Assembly: GCA_963675945.1 (NCBI GenBank)
Contig: OY780932.1
Location: 3,410,001 to 3,474,000 of the forward strand
From: G963556115 sp963675945
GTDB lineage: Bacteria; Planctomycetota; SZUA-567
Length of the DNA: 64,000 nucleotides
Reading direction: 5' to 3'
The notes below the pieces were generated by a model. That model was not told the origin of the DNA. It saw nothing but the letters and a program-made list of their open reading frames with translations, and searched no databases. Below, piece by piece: positions 37,639 to 46,621 of this stretch (the first letter of the stretch is position 1; every line of letters begins with the position of its first letter). The position numbers were made by a program, and so were the translations under genes.

Positions 37639-38607
37639 ATGGCTACATGGCTTATCATAGTCGGGGTTATTATTGACTATATTATAGCTGACCCGATCTA
37701 CTCGCTGCATCCTGTGCGCTTGATAGGCAGGTTAGCGCTGTTTTTAGAGTCAAAGTTTTACTCCAGCACAAAAAATAAGCTTTACGGCGGTCTAATTACA
37801 GCAGCGCTTACCCTTATTCTCAGTACACTTATTACATATATCCTGACAACGATCCTGCTCAAGCTCTCCCCCGTTATCGGCTTTATCGCCGGAGTATTCT
37901 TTATCTACTCCAGTATTGCCTGCAAGGATATGATCAAACACAGCCGGGAGATCTACAAACACCTCCAGAACAATAATCTGATTATGGCTCGCGCCGCGAC
38001 GTCAATGATTGTCGGTCGCGACACCAGACATCTAAGTAAGGAAGAGGTAATCAGAGCCACTTTGGAGAGTATTGCCGAGAATACTGTCGACGGTGTACTC
38101 GCCCCCTTATTCTATGCCTGTATTGGTGCCTGGTTCTTCGGCACTGTCGGCGCCGCCTGCTTTGCGGTATTCTACCGCGGAGTCAATACCTTGGACTCCA
38201 GCTTCGGCTACAAGAATGAGCGCTACACTGATTTCGGCCTAATTTCAGCGCGAACCGATGATGTCTGCAATTATATCCCGGCCAGACTCAGCTCGCTCCT
38301 AATCCCTGCCGGAGCTTTCTTTTCCGGACTGAATTGCAGTAAGGCTCTGCGCATAAGCCAGCGTGATCACGCCAATCACTTCAGTCCCAACTCCGGTTAC
38401 TCAGAAGCCGCCTTTGCCGGAGCACTGGGAGTACAATTCGGCGGGGCGACACCCTATAAGGACAAGATTGAAGAGCGCCCGGTTATCGGTGACCGGGACA
38501 AAGAATTCGAACTCGAGGATATTACCAGAGCTTCCGGATTACTTTTAAACACCACTCTTCTCACAGCAGTTATAATCACCATTATTCTCTTCTTTAAAAA
38601 CTATTAG
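37639..38607 (+). CDS. cbiB: Adenosylcobinamide-phosphate synthase CbiB/CobD
   Basis: Membrane enzyme of cobalamin synthesis that attaches aminopropanol phosphate to adenosylcobyric acid. 322 residues with several membrane segments. Family motifs: DYIIADPIYSLHPVRLIGRL at the N-terminus, RAATSMIVGRDTRHLSKEEV (~115), ESIAENTVDGVLAPLFYA (~140), NTLDSSFGYKNERYTDFG (~190), and NSGYSEAAFAGALGVQFGG (~250). Start ATG with AGGAGAAA. It is the only cobalamin gene in the window. Confidence 0.95.
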   Translation: MATWLIIVGVIIDYIIADPIYSLHPVRLIGRLALFLESKFYSSTKNKLYGGLITAALTLILSTLITYILTTILLKLSPVIGFIAGVFFIYSSIACKDMIKHSREIYKHLQNNNLIMARAATSMIVGRDTRHLSKEEVIRATLESIAENTVDGVLAPLFYACIGAWFFGTVGAACFAVFYRGVNTLDSSFGYKNERYTDFGLISARTDDVCNYIPARLSSLLIPAGAFFSGLNCSKALRISQRDHANHFSPNSGYSEAAFAGALGVQFGGATPYKDKIEERPVIGDRDKEFELEDITRASGLLLNTTLLTAVIITIILFFKNY

Positions 38608-38645
38608 CCAGCGATCAGAATTAATGTAGAAAATATTTTACAATC

Positions 38646-40181
38646 ATGAATATCAAACTAGTTCTAAATATTTTAGGTTCTTTATGTATATTAATTGCTG
38701 CGTCGATGTTACCGTCCTTAATTCTCGCATACTTCTACGACGGTGCAGCACTCACCTACTTCAAGCCAATAACCGCTTTTGCAATCAGTATGTTGTTCTC
38801 GCTTATTGTCGGCGTAACCCTGAAACTGGGAACCAAATATAATAAAGATACAACCGCTGTCAGTGCAGCTGACGGTTTTGCCATCACCACTTTCGGCTGG
38901 ATTGTAGCTGCTTTTCTCGGAGCGTTACCGTATTACTTTATCTGTAGGGGAAGCGGTGATTTTGGAATTATTCCGGCATATTTCGAGTCCATGAGCGGTT
39001 TTACTACAACCGGTAGTTCCGTATTCGGTACCGCCGTAAGTGACGGAGGCTACGGACTGATTGAGAGTCTCCCCAAATCACTATTATTCTGGCGCAGCCT
39101 TACACACTGGCTTGGCGGCATGGGAATTGTAGTACTCGCGCTGGCTATCCTGCCCGCACTCAAAGCCGGAGGCTACCAGCTCTTTGCCGCCGAGGTTCCC
39201 GGCCCAACCGCCGAACGTTTGCAACCCAGGATCAAACAAACCGCTGCGGTCCTCTGGTATGCCTACTGTGTGCTGACAATTGCAGAGATAGTCTGCCTGT
39301 ATGTCGGCGAGATGCCCCTCTTCGACAGTATCTGCCATACCTTCGGCACTATGGCAACCGGCGGTTTCTCGACCAAGGACGCCTCCATCGGCTACTACGC
39401 CCAGACAGGAAATCCCTCTGCCCTCTACTTTGAGATCATTATCGATATATTTATGTTCCTCGCCGGCTGCAACTTCCTGCTGCATTATCATGCTCTCAAA
39501 GGCAGGATCAATGAATACTGGCAAAATTCTGAATTTCGTTTCTACTTCTTCATTGTCCTTATCGCCTCGATAATATTTGCTTTACTCACTTACTTTGGGG
39601 GTACCTATAACAGCTTTGGTGAGAGCTACCGACAGTCGATATTCCAGACCCTATCGATCATCACCACCACCGGTTTCGCCACCACTGATACCAACATCTG
39701 GCCGATGGCGGCGCGCCTGCTACTGGTTATGATCATGTTCTTCGGCGGTTGTGCCGGCTCTACCGGCGGAGGTTTGAAACAGGTTCGCATCATGGTAATG
39801 TGGAAATGCGGGGTAAGAGAGATCAAACGCCTGCTTATTCCCCGCATGTCCAATCTAGTCAGAATCGGCAAGGACATCACCCTCAACGAGCGAGCCACCA
39901 TGCTCATCATCGGACTAGTCTGCCTCTGGTTCACTATCTTTGCCCTGATGTGCCTGGGACTTACCCTCTTGCTAGGGGATGTAGACCTGCCGACGACCGT
40001 ATCCGCAGTAGCAGCGTGTCTGAACAACATCGGCCCCGGACTCAATAAAGTCGGCTCAACCGCGAATTTCCACTGGGTCTCGGCTTCAGGCAAAGCTCTG
40101 CTTACCCTCTGCATGCTGCTAGGAAGACTGGAAATCTACTCTGTACTGGTCATCCTTCTTCCTACCGCCTGGCGTAAATAA
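38646..40181 (+). CDS. trkH: Potassium uptake protein TrkH
   Basis: Membrane channel subunit of the Trk/Ktr K+ uptake system, 511 residues. The four pore-loop filter motifs are visible: TTTGSS (~118), MATGGFS (~238), TTTGFATT (~340) and NNIGPG (~460). The GCAGSTGGGLKQVR motif (~375) is conserved. The cytoplasmic regulator TrkA is not encoded nearby. ATG has only a weak ribosome-binding site. Confidence 0.95.
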   Translation: MNIKLVLNILGSLCILIAASMLPSLILAYFYDGAALTYFKPITAFAISMLFSLIVGVTLKLGTKYNKDTTAVSAADGFAITTFGWIVAAFLGALPYYFICRGSGDFGIIPAYFESMSGFTTTGSSVFGTAVSDGGYGLIESLPKSLLFWRSLTHWLGGMGIVVLALAILPALKAGGYQLFAAEVPGPTAERLQPRIKQTAAVLWYAYCVLTIAEIVCLYVGEMPLFDSICHTFGTMATGGFSTKDASIGYYAQTGNPSALYFEIIIDIFMFLAGCNFLLHYHALKGRINEYWQNSEFRFYFFIVLIASIIFALLTYFGGTYNSFGESYRQSIFQTLSIITTTGFATTDTNIWPMAARLLLVMIMFFGGCAGSTGGGLKQVRIMVMWKCGVREIKRLLIPRMSNLVRIGKDITLNERATMLIIGLVCLWFTIFALMCLGLTLLLGDVDLPTTVSAVAACLNNIGPGLNKVGSTANFHWVSASGKALLTLCMLLGRLEIYSVLVILLPTAWRK

Positions 40182-40200
40182 TACTTTATCTTTACTGAGA

Positions 40201-40230
40201 ATTTTATTATAATATGATTTATAATAAAAT
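40201..40230. repeat. A+T-only inverted repeat after trkH
   Basis: ATTTTATTATAA and TTATAATAAAAT flank TATGAT, a perfect 12-bp stem just past trkH and ending 19 bases before the next start codon. It may be a weak terminator or an operator for the next gene. Confidence 0.45.
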
Positions 40231-40249
40231 TGAGATAAGGATGCTTACA

Positions 40250-41257
40250 ATGGACACAGTAACCCACGCACTCATTGGTACAGCTATCGCCGAATCTGCC
40301 TTTCGTAATCGCCTCGGGCGTAAAGCCCTTATTGCGGGGGCAATCTTTGCCTCACTGCCGGATTCAGACATGTTCCTCAGCATATCCGGTGATCCTACTG
40401 CTATCCTGAGGTACCACCGGGCGGCAACACACTCCATCTTACTCGCCTGCATCGCCGCCCCGATACTCGGCTGGATCGGTTGGAAACTGTCAAAACGCAC
40501 CGGTAGACTTTTGAGCTGGGGTTTACTCGCCTTTCTCTGCCTATTATCACATGACCTGCTCGACCTGGCCACGACCTGGGGGACAGAGATCCTCTACCCC
40601 ATAACCAATAAGCGTTTCGCTATCGACGCACTACCAATAGTCGACCCACTATTCGCTATCCCGCTCGTATTGGCCTTTCTTTGCACCCTACTACTGAAAA
40701 ATCTCAGAATTCGCCGGATTATCGCGACTGCTGCCCTCTGCTGGGGTATTGGCTATGGAATTCTCGGCTATACCTTCTCCCGTGAAGCTGTCAGACTGGT
40801 TACAGATTCTGCCCCGACAAGTTATACCGTGGTTCAAAGCAAGGCTGTCCCAAATACCGGCACCATACTCCTCTGGCACGTTGTCCTCAAAGACCAAACC
40901 GGAGATTTTTTTACCGCCTCGGTCAGTACTCTCTCCAAAAAAGTATTCAATAAAGAGAATTTTGACAATATTTATAATCAGGATGTAGAGCTTATACGCA
41001 ACTCCAAAGAGTTCGAGATTATTCGACGCACCTCCTCTGATCTGCTACTAGCCAAAGAGGTAACCGAAGACAATCGAGTAATTTTCATAGATATGCGCTA
41101 TGCGATGCTCGCTCCGGACGGATCAAGCATACCTATGTTCTTCTTTGATATAGGCCTCGACAAGGTAAGCAATAAAGTGCTTAATATCCAGCGTCCCATA
41201 CCGGACAGAAAGAAATCCGGCGGCTTCTCGGTATACTGGAATGCAATCTTCAACTAG
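40250..41257 (+). CDS. Membrane-bound metal-dependent hydrolase family protein (YdjM/YbcI, DUF457)
   Basis: About 335 residues. The N-terminal half has several membrane segments and the conserved histidine/aspartate motifs of the family: MDTVTHALIGTAIAES, the PDSDMF pair, HRAATHSIL, and SHDLLDLATTWGTEILYP. These are predicted metal ligands; biochemical function is poorly known, and the E. coli member is LexA-regulated. The C-terminal ~130 residues are probably extracytoplasmic. Start at 40250, with ATAAGGA upstream; the earlier ATG at 40214 lies inside the inverted repeat. Confidence 0.82.
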   Translation: MDTVTHALIGTAIAESAFRNRLGRKALIAGAIFASLPDSDMFLSISGDPTAILRYHRAATHSILLACIAAPILGWIGWKLSKRTGRLLSWGLLAFLCLLSHDLLDLATTWGTEILYPITNKRFAIDALPIVDPLFAIPLVLAFLCTLLLKNLRIRRIIATAALCWGIGYGILGYTFSREAVRLVTDSAPTSYTVVQSKAVPNTGTILLWHVVLKDQTGDFFTASVSTLSKKVFNKENFDNIYNQDVELIRNSKEFEIIRRTSSDLLLAKEVTEDNRVIFIDMRYAMLAPDGSSIPMFFFDIGLDKVSNKVLNIQRPIPDRKKSGGFSVYWNAIFN

Positions 41258-41298
41258 TATGCGCTTGCCGGATCGATACCGCTCACTCAGGAGAGGAT

Positions 41299-42003
41299 AT
41301 GCCCCCTGCCAACAATAATCTAATACAGGTCATCATCGGCTCCATAACCGCTCCAAGGCCTCCCCTACTCTGTCGCCAGGATCAGGAACGACTCAAACTG
41401 ATAAAAAGCGAAAGGCAGCGTTCTGCTTTCATCGCCAGCCATACTCTGCTCAATAAGAGCATACTTGAGATATTAAAAATCGATATAACAGAGCTTGAGT
41501 ATCAATATAATAATGCAGGAAAGCCTTATCTTGCGCCCAGGCTCTCGGCGGCGCAGAAGCTATTCTTCTCACTCAGTCACTCCGGTTCAACCTTTGCCAT
41601 CGCCCTGAGTTATAAACAAGAGGTCGGCATTGATATTGAAGATAACGGTTCGCGTACGCCCACTGCTTGCCGCAAGCTCGCCTCGCGTTACTACGCAGCC
41701 GCAGAACAAGAATATCTTGCTGCCGCCAAGACCGAAGCCGAATACTGCTATCGTTTTTATCAGATATGGACTCTCAAAGAAGCATATCTCAAATGTATCG
41801 GCACCGGTATAAACACAACCCTCTCCAATATAATATTTTATCAAAATGACAACAAGTTTTCACTCAAACTCGAAGAAGCACCGGACAGTGCTGATTATAC
41901 CTGTAAAACCAGGAGTACAGATGCTTATACTCTGGCTCTATGTCGTAACGGCAAGCAGCCGCTTGAACTGATATACCAGTTTGAGCCACCGCTTACTGAA
42001 TAA
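41299..42003 (+). CDS. 4'-phosphopantetheinyl transferase
   Basis: Transfers phosphopantetheine from CoA to acyl- or peptidyl-carrier proteins. 234 residues, the two-domain Sfp/AcpT size. Motifs: LFFSLSHSGSTFAIAL, EVGIDIED (Mg2+-binding Asp and Glu, ~110) and FYQIWTLKEAYLKCIGTGI (~155), where W-K-E-A-K is the signature. ATG with AGGAGAGG. Adjacent to rnpA; no carrier-protein cluster is visible, so the target is probably the fatty-acid ACP or is encoded elsewhere. Confidence 0.92.
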   Translation: MPPANNNLIQVIIGSITAPRPPLLCRQDQERLKLIKSERQRSAFIASHTLLNKSILEILKIDITELEYQYNNAGKPYLAPRLSAAQKLFFSLSHSGSTFAIALSYKQEVGIDIEDNGSRTPTACRKLASRYYAAAEQEYLAAAKTEAEYCYRFYQIWTLKEAYLKCIGTGINTTLSNIIFYQNDNKFSLKLEEAPDSADYTCKTRSTDAYTLALCRNGKQPLELIYQFEPPLTE

Positions 42004-42091
42004 TAACCGGACTGAACCGAGAATACTATTGACTTACTCGGCATTTCCTAGAGAATATAAGACTTTAGGCTCAACGACATGGAAAATTTTT

Positions 42092-42484
42092 ATGCCTAAG
42101 CCGGATAATCAGGGGCTGAGCCGTGAGGAAAGGCTTGGCTCAAATGCTGTCTCAAAATTATTCTTGAAGAGTAATTCAGCCAAAAGCAGATATTTTGTGG
42201 TCAGAGCGGCAGCGAATGCGCTTGATTTTAACCGGATCGCCCCAATTGCCAGCAAGAAGACCGGCAAAGCCAACAAGCGTGCCCGAATAAAACGCCGCAT
42301 ACGTGCTGCTTACCGGCAACATAAATCTACCCTGCCACAAGGGTATGATCTGGCGCTAATTGCCCGCTTTGGGGTACTGGATGTAGCGTATACAGAACTT
42401 ATGAGGTCACTAAAAGATGCGATTGAAAGAGCTTGCAACCTTTGTAATAAGGATTCCGGCGAAGACTGTAATGCTGATAATTAA
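42092..42484 (+). CDS. rnpA: Ribonuclease P protein component
   Basis: Protein subunit of RNase P, which matures tRNA 5' ends. The RNR signature region reads KANKRARIKRRIRAAYR (~70-85), preceded by the phenylalanine-rich cleft region (YFVVRAAANALDFNRIAPIASKKTGKA). The ATG at 42092 gives 130 residues, a normal length. The frame is open for 37 codons more upstream, but these do not look like RnpA. The gene overlaps yidD by 68 bases. The usual upstream rpmH is missing. Confidence 0.9.
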   Translation: MPKPDNQGLSREERLGSNAVSKLFLKSNSAKSRYFVVRAAANALDFNRIAPIASKKTGKANKRARIKRRIRAAYRQHKSTLPQGYDLALIARFGVLDVAYTELMRSLKDAIERACNLCNKDSGEDCNADN

Positions 42485-42707
42485 GTACTTTTATCAGAGA
42501 CTTATCAGCCCCTTACTGCCCAATGCCTGTATCTATACTCCGACATGCAGTGCATATATGCTCGAGTCTATTGAGAGATTTGGTCTAATCCGGGGAGGGA
42601 TGAAAGGAGTCTGGAGAATTCTACGCTGTCATCCATTTGCCAAAGGTGGCTACGATCCGGTTCTTCCTGTCACGGATCAGGCCGCAGATAAACCTATTAC
42701 TAAATGA
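42417..42707 (+). CDS. yidD: Membrane protein insertion efficiency factor YidD
   Basis: Small amphipathic inner-membrane-associated protein (up to 96 residues) that assists YidC-dependent insertion. The core YFYQRLISPLLPNACIYTPTCSAYMLESI and RILRCHPFAKGGYDPVL are diagnostic. The ATG at 42417 has GAGG ~10 bases upstream and overlaps rnpA; an internal ATG at 42471 would give the more typical ~78 residues and is also possible. Confidence 0.92.
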   Translation: MRLKELATFVIRIPAKTVMLIIKYFYQRLISPLLPNACIYTPTCSAYMLESIERFGLIRGGMKGVWRILRCHPFAKGGYDPVLPVTDQAADKPITK

Positions 42708-42739
42708 TATAAAACTACTTATAGAATAAGGAAAAAACA

Positions 42740-44650
42740 TTGAAAAAGGACATAAAGACCCAGATACTTCTTGGTGTAGCGATATTTCTAAGCATGATGT
42801 ACATCATGAACAAATACTTCCCGCAGGAGCAGAAAAAAGAACAGCCTGCAACAGCGCAAACTGCCGGCATACCGTCACCGAGAGCGATAAACCCTAGTAG
42901 CACCCAGCTTACCGAGGCAGATATAGTTGCTGATAACAATGAAGGCGAACTCAAAGGCTCTAAAATTGACAACATCAAGGTTGTCACCAAAGAGTTTACC
43001 GCTACCTTCAGCTCCACCGGTGCAGCACTTCAGACCTACTCCCTGAACAACTATTTCAACCTTCCCCCAGAGAATAAGGGACGGATTCCCCAGCCCATAA
43101 TCGGGGTCATCCAGAATGATACCTACTCTTTAGCTATGGGAATTTTACATGTCGGCGAGAACAGTTACCGCCTGAACGGTAAAGACTGGAAGCTGGTACT
43201 TACCCCTGAAGGCACCGCCATAGATGGGGTGAAATCCAGCGGCAGCAAGCTTATTTTCCAGACCAAGGCAGGTAATCTCAAACTCAGCCGCGTCTATGAT
43301 TTTGCCGGAAAGGACTCAAAGGATCAATTTGGTTTCAACCACTATCTGGTGGTTGAGAACGAATCAGCATCCTCAGTTATAGCCGACTACACTATATCCG
43401 GTCCGGCCGGAATCATCCCTGATGACAGTGACCAGCGTTTCGGTATCCTCAATGGTGTGAGTGGTTACCTTGACAGCGGAAATAAGATTGTAAAGGAAGA
43501 GACGGCGCTGAAAAAGCTTGACGATGAGCACAGTTTTACCCATAATGACGCCAGAACTGCCTGGATGGGTCTGCACAACCGCTTCTTCGCCTCACTGCTG
43601 ATGTCAAACCAACCGGATCTCAGCCTCGCGGTAACCTTTGAAAAGATAACCCCTGCCGTCGGCTTCTTCGACAGCTACCCGCCAGCAGCAAAGAACTGGC
43701 TAGAATCTACCTTCAATGCCCACAAATCAAACGCCGATGTCTGGCTCAGCACCAATATCTTCGAAGTTCCAGCCCAGAGTGCGGTTGAACACAGTTACCG
43801 TTACTATGGCGGTCCGCTGGAAGACAGAATTGCCAATAATTTCAGCCCCGAGCTCGATACTCTGGTGAGTTACTCCTGGAGTTGGATCGGCCCCATCTCG
43901 GACATTCTGATTATTATCATGGAGAAGATTGTCTCTGTTGTAGGCAACTACGGGGTTGCAATTATCCTCCTTACCGTCTTTGTCAAACTCTGTATGTTCC
44001 CGCTCAGCCGCAAGAGTATGCGCTCACAGCACAAGATGCAGCTAGTGCAGCCACTGCTCAAGGAGATAAAGGAAAAGTACAAGAATGACCCGAAGAAGCA
44101 GCAAGAAGAGACCATGCGCATCTTTAAGGAGAACGGGGTAAGCCCTGTCGGCGGTTGTTTGCCGATGCTGATTCAGTTGCCTATCTTCTTTGCACTCTAC
44201 GGAGCGTTCTCCCGCAGCTTCCTTATCCGGCAGCAGGATTTTATCCCCGGCTGGATCAACGACCTCTCACAGCCAGATCATCTCTTCAAACTACCTTTTG
44301 AAATCCCTTTTTTCGACTGGTCATACTTCAATCTGCTGCCGATAATCTATCTGGCAATGCAGCTCTTGCATATGCACATGATGCCTAAGAGCTCCGACCC
44401 CCAACAGCAGCAACAGCAAAAGATGATGAAATACATGCCTATCGTCTTTGTATTCATCTTCTACAGCATGCCTTCCGGTCTGGTACTCTACTTTGTTACG
44501 CAGAGCCTGCTAACCGTAGTCGAGCACTTCTTCATCAAGCGTAATACCGACCACGAGATCGAAGTAGCCACTACGGCACAATCAGATCCTACTGCTCCAG
44601 TTGCAGCCGGAACCGGAATTCAGCACAAGAAGAAGAACCAGAAGAAGTAA
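42740..44650 (+). CDS. yidC: Membrane protein insertase YidC
   Basis: Oxa1-family insertase, 636 residues, with the Gram-negative layout: N-terminal membrane anchor (~8-23), a large periplasmic beta-supersandwich domain (~60-360), then five C-terminal membrane helices (~385-600). The Oxa1 core includes NYGVAIILLTVFVKLCMFPLSRKSMRSQHKM and GGCLPMLIQLPIFFALY. TTG start with AAGGA eight bases upstream. The tail is basic (KKKNQKK). The periplasmic domain supports a diderm organism. Confidence 0.96.
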   Translation: MKKDIKTQILLGVAIFLSMMYIMNKYFPQEQKKEQPATAQTAGIPSPRAINPSSTQLTEADIVADNNEGELKGSKIDNIKVVTKEFTATFSSTGAALQTYSLNNYFNLPPENKGRIPQPIIGVIQNDTYSLAMGILHVGENSYRLNGKDWKLVLTPEGTAIDGVKSSGSKLIFQTKAGNLKLSRVYDFAGKDSKDQFGFNHYLVVENESASSVIADYTISGPAGIIPDDSDQRFGILNGVSGYLDSGNKIVKEETALKKLDDEHSFTHNDARTAWMGLHNRFFASLLMSNQPDLSLAVTFEKITPAVGFFDSYPPAAKNWLESTFNAHKSNADVWLSTNIFEVPAQSAVEHSYRYYGGPLEDRIANNFSPELDTLVSYSWSWIGPISDILIIIMEKIVSVVGNYGVAIILLTVFVKLCMFPLSRKSMRSQHKMQLVQPLLKEIKEKYKNDPKKQQEETMRIFKENGVSPVGGCLPMLIQLPIFFALYGAFSRSFLIRQQDFIPGWINDLSQPDHLFKLPFEIPFFDWSYFNLLPIIYLAMQLLHMHMMPKSSDPQQQQQQKMMKYMPIVFVFIFYSMPSGLVLYFVTQSLLTVVEHFFIKRNTDHEIEVATTAQSDPTAPVAAGTGIQHKKKNQKK

Positions 44651-44655
44651 CGACG

Positions 44656-46074
44656 ATGAACCTGCTAAATAAAGACACTATCTGTGCAATTATCACCCCT
44701 CCCGGAAATTCAACTCTCGGAGGGGTACGTATTTCTGGGAGCAACGCCTACCCCATTGCCCAGGCAGTATTTAACCCTGAACACGCCCATCTTCTTTATG
44801 AACGTTGTCTGCAGCGCGGCAGAGTACGGCTAAGCTTCAGAGTATATACTGAAGCTTATATAGTTTCCCCGGCAGAAGAATATGCAGACGGATTTATTTA
44901 TACTTTTATAGCCCCACACAGTTATACCTGTGAAGACAGTGTCGAAATCTTCATCCCCGGCTCCCCGCCTCTGCTGCAGGCGCTCCTGCGCAGCGTTACC
45001 CAAGCAGGGTGTAGATTGGCCGAAGCTGGAGAATTCACCTTCCGCGCCTTTATCAACGGCCGCCTCAGCCTCGGCGCAGCCGAGTCGGTTGAACGTCTGA
45101 TCCATGCCCAGACCGAATCCCAACGCCGCGAAGCCATCAACCGACTCCAAAGTGGTATTGAGCACGAAATCGCCTCCTGGAAGAGAGAATTACTCCTACT
45201 TGCCGGAACCCTTGAGACCGTTATTGATTTTGAAGATGAGGATATACCCGAAGATCTCGAGTTCGAACTCAAAGACAAATTACTCAGACTGGCCGAAGAT
45301 ACCCAGACTCTTGCTCAAAGCTGTAGTTCCCAGCATAAACCAGCAGACTTCTCCGGAACCCGGGTCACCCTCGCCGGGCTGACAAACTCCGGCAAATCCA
45401 GCCTGCTCAACGTACTACTGGGTACGGCGAGCGCCATCATCTCTGCCGAACGCTCCACTACCCGTGATCATACCGAACATCATCTGCTTATTGGTGATCT
45501 TAACTTTATCATTGAGGATTGCCCCGGGGTAGATCTGGAGAGTTCGGTTATCGCCCATACCGCCACCTGCAGAGCCCGCGACCGCTTCCAAGCCGGTGAC
45601 ATTCTAATAATTCTCTTTGACAGCAACCAGAATAATATCCCCGAACTCACCGGACTTATCTCGCATCTACCACCCTGTCGCGCCATCGTCGTCTTCAACA
45701 AGTCTGATCTTCCACAACTCCTTGACAAATCCGTGATCCTACAACAACTTGGTGAGCATATAGAGGTAATCACTTCACTGACGGTTTCAACCCTTACCGG
45801 TAGCGGCATAGACGAGCTTAAAAGCGCGATATACGCTGAAGGGATGAATGATAGTAGTTGCAGCAGTGGGGTTGGCATCAGTGCACGTGAGGAAGAAGAA
45901 CTCAACTATGCCGCTAAGCATGCCCGCCTGGCGGTAGAAGCTCTGGATATGGGCGCAGAACTTGCCGCCATAGAGTTGCGCGAAGCCTACGAAGCGCTGG
46001 CACGGCTTGGGGGTGAAGGTTATGCCGAGGATATTCTGGAGAATATATTCAGCAGATTCTGTATTGGCAAATAA
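44656..46074 (+). CDS. mnmE: tRNA modification GTPase MnmE
   Basis: With MnmG it modifies the wobble uridine of certain tRNAs. The N-terminal folate-binding domain begins DTICAIITPPGNSTLGGVRISG. The central helical domain and inserted G domain have G1 GLTNSGKSS (~240), switch sequence TTRDH and G4 NKSD. The C-terminus FCIGK carries the conserved catalytic Cys. 472 residues is normal. The G3 box is unusual: DCPGVD instead of DTAG. It starts 6 bases after yidC, completing the rnpA-yidD-yidC-mnmE cluster. Confidence 0.94.
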   Translation: MNLLNKDTICAIITPPGNSTLGGVRISGSNAYPIAQAVFNPEHAHLLYERCLQRGRVRLSFRVYTEAYIVSPAEEYADGFIYTFIAPHSYTCEDSVEIFIPGSPPLLQALLRSVTQAGCRLAEAGEFTFRAFINGRLSLGAAESVERLIHAQTESQRREAINRLQSGIEHEIASWKRELLLLAGTLETVIDFEDEDIPEDLEFELKDKLLRLAEDTQTLAQSCSSQHKPADFSGTRVTLAGLTNSGKSSLLNVLLGTASAIISAERSTTRDHTEHHLLIGDLNFIIEDCPGVDLESSVIAHTATCRARDRFQAGDILIILFDSNQNNIPELTGLISHLPPCRAIVVFNKSDLPQLLDKSVILQQLGEHIEVITSLTVSTLTGSGIDELKSAIYAEGMNDSSCSSGVGISAREEEELNYAAKHARLAVEALDMGAELAAIELREAYEALARLGGEGYAEDILENIFSRFCIGK

Positions 46075-46133
46075 ACTAAATCGCTGTATAATCTAGATAA
46101 TCTCAGATATTTAGCAACATAATAAGGAATACC

Positions 46134-46619
46134 ATGATAAATACTTTACTGTTGGAGCTTACCGAGACCAACCAACACGACCCCAGACGCATCAATCACG
46201 GATTCAAGGTATACTGTATTGCCAAACTAATCGCCTATATGGAGGATCTGGATCCCAGGACCTCCACAATTATTGAAGCGGCAGCAATACTCCATGATAT
46301 AGCCATACGCTTTGTCGAGACCAATCGCATAAGCTCTTCAGGCAAACGGCAAGAGGAGTATGGCTCAATTATCGCCAGACCAATACTTGAATCGGTCAGC
46401 AAAGACAGTGAATTTATCGAGCGGGTACTCTACCTGATTGCCCATCACCACACCTATGAAGATATCTCCGGTATAGACTATCAGATACTGATCGAAGCAG
46501 ATTTTATTGTTAATGTAGATGAAGGCAACATCACCCTCAAAGCCTTTCTCAATGCCAGAGAAAAGTTCTTCAAGACCAGTAGCGGGATAATGCTCTCCAA
46601 GAAATACCTCAGAAGGTGA
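46134..46619 (+). CDS. HD-domain phosphohydrolase family protein
   Basis: A 161-residue cytoplasmic protein with an HD metal-dependent phosphohydrolase core: a His in NHGFKVYCIAKL (~25), AAAILHDIAIRF (~55, the HD pair), HHHTYEDISG (~105) and the final Asp in LIEADFIVN (~125). HD proteins of this size hydrolyse nucleotides or related phosphoesters; substrate unknown. ATG with AAGGAAT upstream. Convergent with the next gene, two bases apart. Confidence 0.85.
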   Translation: MINTLLLELTETNQHDPRRINHGFKVYCIAKLIAYMEDLDPRTSTIIEAAAILHDIAIRFVETNRISSSGKRQEEYGSIIARPILESVSKDSEFIERVLYLIAHHHTYEDISGIDYQILIEADFIVNVDEGNITLKAFLNAREKFFKTSSGIMLSKKYLRR

Positions 46620-46621
46620 GC

